Positions 60,270 through 64,000 of a DNA stretch of 64,000 nucleotides are shown in pieces. Within the stretch, counting starts at the first letter, position 1, and the number at the start of each line of letters is the position of its first letter. The position numbers and the translations under genes were made by a program. This DNA is from Firmicutes bacterium UBA4916 (GTDB lineage Bacteria > Bacillota > Clostridia > Tissierellales > Tepidimicrobiaceae): contig DHBY01000061.1 of NCBI GenBank assembly GCA_002398845.1, forward strand, positions 23,443 through 87,442, in the 5' to 3' direction. The notes beneath the pieces are model-generated. The model was not told where the DNA came from. It saw only the letters and a list, made by a program, of their open reading frames with translations, and did no database searches.

Positions 60270-60338
60270 TTTTTCACCCGCTTATTATCCTATAATATAG
60301 AATACTTGACATTTCTCTTGTTTATCAGCCATTGGTAT

Positions 60339-60590
60339 TTATTGCAGCTTTTCTTTTTGTATTTCTTCGTACACTTCTATAACTTCCTCAAGTTCATCCT
60401 CATCATCAATACCAACTAAAATAGGCTCTCCTAGTTCATCGTATTCAATCCTTAAAAGATAAGTTAACGCTTCTATATCATCTGATGGTAACAACGCTGC
60501 ATAGTCTATATCATCCAATCCAAAGGTTGCCAATACTTGAAATTCCTTTTTATTTCCCATTTCATCTAATAGAACTATTCTTTCATTCAT
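60339..60590 (-). CDS. DUF1292 protein (YrzB-like)
   Basis: An 83-residue acidic protein with the DUF1292 core: VLLDEMGNKKEFQVLATFGL, YAALLPSDD and EPILVGIDDEDELEEVIEVY. It is a conserved small protein of unknown function, almost always found with ruvX (yqgF) and ireB in Firmicutes, here 4 nt after ruvX. Confidence 0.92.
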   Translation of the reverse strand: MNERIVLLDEMGNKKEFQVLATFGLDDIDYAALLPSDDIEALTYLLRIEYDELGEPILVGIDDEDELEEVIEVYEEIQKEKLQ

Positions 60591-60594
60591 ATTT

Positions 60595-61014
60595 TCACCC
60601 TCTTGTCTTTCTATCTAAATAGATCTGCAATATATATGTTGCTGCCACCTTATCAATGACCTTCTTTCTATTTTGTCTACTTACATCGCCTTCTATTAAT
60701 GTTCTTTCAGCAGCCATCGTAGTCAATCTTTCATCTTCTAAAATGATTTCTATATTAATTCTCTTTTTTAGCTTATCAATAAAATTTAATACTTTTTCCC
60801 CTTGCGGTCCCACAGTATTGTTCATGTTTTTGGGAAATCCTATAACTATCTTATTGACATCATACTTTTTAATCAAATCTTCTATCTCTTCTATATCCTT
60901 TTTATTGCTTTCTCTTCTAATAGTTTTAATCCCTTGAGCAGTAAGTAATAGTGGATCGCTTATAGCCACACCTATAGTCCTATCCCCCACATCTAATCCC
61001 ATTATCCTATTCAT
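60595..61014 (-). CDS. ruvX: RuvX/YqgF family RNase H-like nuclease
   Basis: An RNase H-fold protein, essential in many bacteria, that acts in 16S rRNA 5' maturation and has been proposed as a Holliday-junction resolvase. [17 protein letters not shown] (about residues 5-21) carries the first catalytic Asp, [16 protein letters not shown] the later acidic site, and [14 protein letters not shown] the last Asp. The ATG at 61014 is 5 nt after AGGTGA; a GTG 9 nt upstream lies inside that RBS. 139 residues. Also called yrrK/yqgF. Confidence 0.95.
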   Translation of the reverse strand: MNRIMGLDVGDRTIGVAISDPLLLTAQGIKTIRRESNKKDIEEIEDLIKKYDVNKIVIGFPKNMNNTVGPQGEKVLNFIDKLKKRINIEIILEDERLTTMAAERTLIEGDVSRQNRKKVIDKVAATYILQIYLDRKTRG

Positions 61015-61027
61015 ATATATCACCTAT

Positions 61028-61975
61028 CTATATTACCTTTATGCAAAATTCTGGGCAATTTCTTGCACAATATCCACATAAAATGCAATTTTCATTTGGC
61101 GTTGCTTTTCCGTCAATGATTTCAATTCCATTTTGTTTACAAGTTCTAACACAGTTGCCACAACCTATGCAGTAATCAGCAATAATTAATTTTCTCTTTT
61201 TCTTTCTTAATTTGTCCCTTAAGTATTCTGGTATTTCACCTGTTTCCATCAAACTTACATTGCAATCTACTTCTTCTTTAGACTGCATTCCAATTGCAAT
61301 GGAATGAATAAAAGGTATGTTTTTTACAAAATTAAAGGCTTCTTTCGATTGACTAATTAAATGTCCCCCTCCTAAAGGTTTCATTCCATAAATTCCCTTA
61401 CCCATATTATAGGCTTTCTCTATCATTGCCAGCATATCTTCAATAGTACCATCTTGAATTCCTATGCCTTCTTTATTTACAATAGGATGAACTATTTCAA
61501 TTTCATCATACTGAGTTGCAGCAAATACACCTGATACTCTATGGGTAGATATTCCTATTGCCCTTATTTTGCCCATCTCTTTGGCTTTTAAAAAATATTC
61601 TATTGCCTCATAATGTCCTCTAATAGTATGGATACTTTCCTGTTCATGTAACAAGAATATATCAATATAATCAGTTCCTAGCTCTCTTAATGCTAAATCA
61701 AGACTCTCCTTTGCCATCTCCTTTGTATATGCATAACATTTAGTTGCAATGACATAATCTTCTCTATTAATATTTTTTAATGCTTCTTTAATATATTTAT
61801 AATTATCATATATTTCAGCTGTATCAATAAAGTTAATACCTTTAGTATATGCATATTGAATAAGCTTTGCCCCTTCTTCAACAGGCAAATTTGCTTGAAA
61901 AGGAGTCATAGTTAAAGAACCAAAGCAGAGCCTTGAAACTTCAATGCCAGTATTGCCTAATTTTATTCTATTCAA
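61028..61975 (-). CDS. Aldo/keto reductase with C-terminal ferredoxin-type 4Fe-4S domain
   Basis: An AKR TIM-barrel oxidoreductase. The catalytic tetrad is visible: D51, Y56, K79 and H110 (in DTAEIYDN, VIATK and FLLHEQE). The last 45 residues carry CIGCGNCVRTCKQNG and CILCGYCARNCPEF, two 4Fe-4S binding patterns, joining NAD(P)H to ferredoxin-like electron carriers. This fusion is common in anaerobes. 315 residues. Substrate unknown. It is inserted between ireB and ruvX, which usually adjoin. Confidence 0.92.
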   Translation of the reverse strand: MNRIKLGNTGIEVSRLCFGSLTMTPFQANLPVEEGAKLIQYAYTKGINFIDTAEIYDNYKYIKEALKNINREDYVIATKCYAYTKEMAKESLDLALRELGTDYIDIFLLHEQESIHTIRGHYEAIEYFLKAKEMGKIRAIGISTHRVSGVFAATQYDEIEIVHPIVNKEGIGIQDGTIEDMLAMIEKAYNMGKGIYGMKPLGGGHLISQSKEAFNFVKNIPFIHSIAIGMQSKEEVDCNVSLMETGEIPEYLRDKLRKKKRKLIIADYCIGCGNCVRTCKQNGIEIIDGKATPNENCILCGYCARNCPEFCIKVI

Positions 61976-62009
61976 TTAATCCACTTCCTGTTTAATATAT
62001 ATTCCTTTT

Positions 62010-62276
62010 TTAAACCTCTTCTTCATTCTTCAAATAGTTTCCTAATATCTCTTCTAATAATTCATCCCGCTCTATCTTTCTAATTAAACTTCTTGCATTG
62101 TTATGGCTAGTTATATAAGTCGGATCCCCGGATAGAATATATCCTATCATTTGGTTTATAGGGTCATAGCCTTTTTCTTTTAAAGCTTCATATACTGTAA
62201 ATATAATTTTTTTTGCTTCATTTACGTTTTCCTTTGGCGGTTCAAATTTCATAGTCTCATTAAAATTATTATCCAC
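62010..62276 (-). CDS. ireB: IreB family regulatory phosphoprotein
   Basis: A 88-residue protein matching DUF965/Ire[32 protein letters not shown] and [20 protein letters not shown] are conserved. In Enterococcus, IreB is a substrate of the IreK Ser/Thr kinase at N-terminal Thr residues and affects cephalosporin tolerance. It lies 45 nt downstream of alaS, its usual neighbour. Confidence 0.95.
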   Translation of the reverse strand: MDNNFNETMKFEPPKENVNEAKKIIFTVYEALKEKGYDPINQMIGYILSGDPTYITSHNNARSLIRKIERDELLEEILGNYLKNEEEV

Positions 62277-62321
62277 AAAAACACCCCCTATAGTATTTAT
62301 ACTATATCATATATATAATAT

Positions 62322-64000
62322 TTATTTTAATTGTTCTTTTATTATAGTGGGAACTATATTTAAAGCTTCTTCTACTTTATTTATATTTTTACCTCCTGCT
62401 TGTGCCATATCTGGGCGGCCTCCACCTCCACCGCCAGTAACCTTTGCCACTTCTTTAATGATGTTACCAGCATGGATACCTTTTGTCACCATATCCTTAG
62501 TTACCATTGAAACAAAAGATATCTTTTCCTCGTGAACACTAGCTAAAACTATAACCCCAGATTCCATTCTATTTCTTATTTCATCGCCTAAATTTCTTAA
62601 ACTATTCATATCCATATTTTCTACTTTATAAGTTATTAGATCTACCCCATTAATATTTACTTTTGCTTTTAGTATTTCATCAGCAATAGATAAAGCCATC
62701 TTAGATTTTAGTAATTCTATTTCTTTTTCTTTATCCTTAAGTTCTTCTACTACATTATATGCTCTTTCAATTAAATCCTTTTTATTTGTCTTTAAAATAT
62801 TGCTAACTTTATCAACACTTCTTTCTAGCTCATTTAAATAGTCATAAGAAGCTTCCCCGGTAATGGCTTCAATTCTTCTAACGCCAGAAGCAATACTTGA
62901 CTCGGATATAATTTTAAATAACCCTATATTGCTTGTATTGTCAACATGAGTACCACCACATAATTCCATTGAATAATCGCCCATTTGTACTACTCTAACT
63001 TGATCCTTATATTTATCTTCAAATAGCCCAATTACACCCATTTCTTGTGATTCCTTTAGTGAAGTTTCTATGGTTTTTACTTCTAAAGAGTCTAAAATTC
63101 TTTCATTTACTATTCTTTCTACTTCCTTTAATTGATCATCACGTATAGCTTCATAATGAGTAAAATCAAATCTTAATCTATTAGGAAGTACAATAGATCC
63201 AGCTTGGTTTACATGATCTCCCAATACATCCTTTAACGCTCTGTGCAGTAAATGAGTAGCAGAATGGTTTCTTTTAATATCACTTCTACGTTTTCTATCA
63301 ACAATTGAAACTACCGTATCTCCGTTTTTTATACTACCCTTCTTTACTTTAATAAAATGGATTATGGTTTGATCATTTATTTTTTTTGTATCCACAACTT
63401 TTCCTACAAAATTTTCATTTTGAATATAACCAGTATCCCCTACCTGTCCTCCTGATTCAGCATAGAATGGAGTCTCTTTCAAAAGCACAACTCCTTCTTC
63501 TCCTTCATCTATTCTATCCACAATTTCTCCATCAAAATATAATCCAATTACTTCTGTTTCCCATTCTACATTTTCATAGCCTTTGAAAATAGTTTCATAG
63601 TTCTTGTTTAATCCAATAGAACTACCATTTTCCCACCCAAAATCAGAAAATCCTTCTCTAGCCTTTCTTGCTCTTTTTCTTTGTTCTTCCATATGAGCAT
63701 TAAATTCAGATTCATCTACAGTTAAGCCTTTTTCCTCCAATATCTCCCTTGTTAAATCTAGCGGAAATCCATAAGTATCGTATAATTTAAAAGCTTTTTC
63801 TCCACTTAAGCATTTTCCCCTATTATTTATCATATCTTCAATATATTCTTCTAAGATATTAAGACCTTGATGGATTGTTTCTTGGAATTTTTCTTCTTCA
63901 GCCCTTATAACCTTTTTAATTTGCTCTTCTCTTTCCTTAAGTTCTGGGTATTCCACCCCCCATGATTCAATAAATTTCTCAACAATAGAATTTAAGAAAG
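62322..64000 (-). CDS. alaS: Alanyl-tRNA synthetase, C-terminal part (5' end beyond window)
   Basis: Charges tRNA-Ala with alanine. The frame stays open to the right edge (translation FLNSIVEKFIESWGVEYPEL enters from outside), so no start codon in the window is accepted. About 559 C-terminal residues are here: the tRNA-recognition helices, the editing domain with HSATHLLH and ELCGGTHVDN for zinc and hydrolysis of Ser-tRNA-Ala, a coiled coil, and the C-Ala domain with GGGGGRPDMAQAGG. The N-terminal adenylation domain lies outside the window. Confidence 0.97.
   Translation of the reverse strand, partial: FLNSIVEKFIESWGVEYPELKEREEQIKKVIRAEEEKFQETIHQGLNILEEYIEDMINNRGKCLSGEKAFKLYDTYGFPLDLTREILEEKGLTVDESEFNAHMEEQRKRARKAREGFSDFGWENGSSIGLNKNYETIFKGYENVEWETEVIGLYFDGEIVDRIDEGEEGVVLLKETPFYAESGGQVGDTGYIQNENFVGKVVDTKKINDQTIIHFIKVKKGSIKNGDTVVSIVDRKRRSDIKRNHSATHLLHRALKDVLGDHVNQAGSIVLPNRLRFDFTHYEAIRDDQLKEVERIVNERILDSLEVKTIETSLKESQEMGVIGLFEDKYKDQVRVVQMGDYSMELCGGTHVDNTSNIGLFKIISESSIASGVRRIEAITGEASYDYLNELERSVDKVSNILKTNKKDLIERAYNVVEELKDKEKEIELLKSKMALSIADEILKAKVNINGVDLITYKVENMDMNSLRNLGDEIRNRMESGVIVLASVHEEKISFVSMVTKDMVTKGIHAGNIIKEVAKVTGGGGGGRPDMAQAGGKNINKVEEALNIVPTIIKEQLK

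Noticed and set aside
1..64000. CRISPR arrays, prophage, insertion sequences, tRNA or rRNA genes
   Set aside because: No regularly spaced repeats, transposase frames, phage structural genes or cloverleaf/rRNA-like stretches were seen on either strand.

Overview
The window comes from a low-GC, spore-forming anaerobic Firmicute, most likely class Clostridia or the Tissierellales group. This is inferred from the AT-rich sequence, strong AGGAGG ribosome binding sites, frequent TTG and GTG starts, a complete spoIIIA operon, spo0A, spoIVB, sigK, spoIIM and dacF, and a Clostridia-like gene order. No species is claimed. Nearly every gene is on the minus strand, so transcription runs from high to low coordinates. 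Only a sporulation lipoprotein and a polysaccharide deacetylase (49.3-50.8 kb) are on the plus strand. No tRNA, rRNA, CRISPR array, prophage or insertion sequence was seen.

Layout from the right (start of transcription) to the left. 58-64 kb: alaS (5' end cut off), ireB, an aldo/keto reductase with two ferredoxin-type clusters, ruvX, a DUF1292 gene, a Fur-family regulator and RNase J. 51-58 kb: a YlbF-family gene and queT, then mltG-trmR-trhP-udk (murein endolytic transglycosylase, the tRNA 5-hydroxyuridine/5-methoxyuridine pair, uridine kinase), a class B PBP and an uninterrupted sigK. 35-48 kb: a full Gram-positive type IV pilus locus (pilB, T, C, A, D, M, N, a PilO fused to a LysM domain, an SLH-domain protein with three internal repeats, four minor pseudopilins), bracketed by the shikimate genes aroE and aroK-aroQ. 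26-34 kb: efp, an acidic CD1247-type protein, spoIIIAA-AH, then the Asp23/AmaP/DUF2273 envelope module and nusB. 18-26 kb: a TsaD-like paralogue, xseA-xseB-ispA, a large structured RNA, its membrane partner gene, tlyA, argR and recN. 0-18 kb: spoIVB, spo0A, the steA/steB division cluster with two glycosyltransferases and DUF3866, a NUDIX hydrolase, spoIIM, xerD, purine and pyrimidine nucleoside phosphorylases, an alkaline-phosphatase-fold membrane protein, dacF, a site-2 protease, scpA-scpB and a DUF2953 fragment.

The most notable element is the non-coding stretch at about 21.88-22.48 kb. I recognise it as an OLE RNA (ornate, large, extremophilic), one of the largest and most structured bacterial ncRNAs. 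It is about 0.6 kb, with a perfect TATAAT -10 box, a closing stem joining its two ends and a strong intrinsic terminator. It lies between ispA and a gene for a four-helix membrane protein matching OapA, the known OLE partner. The usual neighbour dxs is missing from this copy of the locus. Other points of interest are a probable CTG start codon on the DUF3866 gene, the PilO-LysM fusion, the repeat-bearing SLH protein inside the pilus operon, a sigma-H promoter overlapping a Spo0A box upstream of spo0A, and a structured leader before ylbF-queT.
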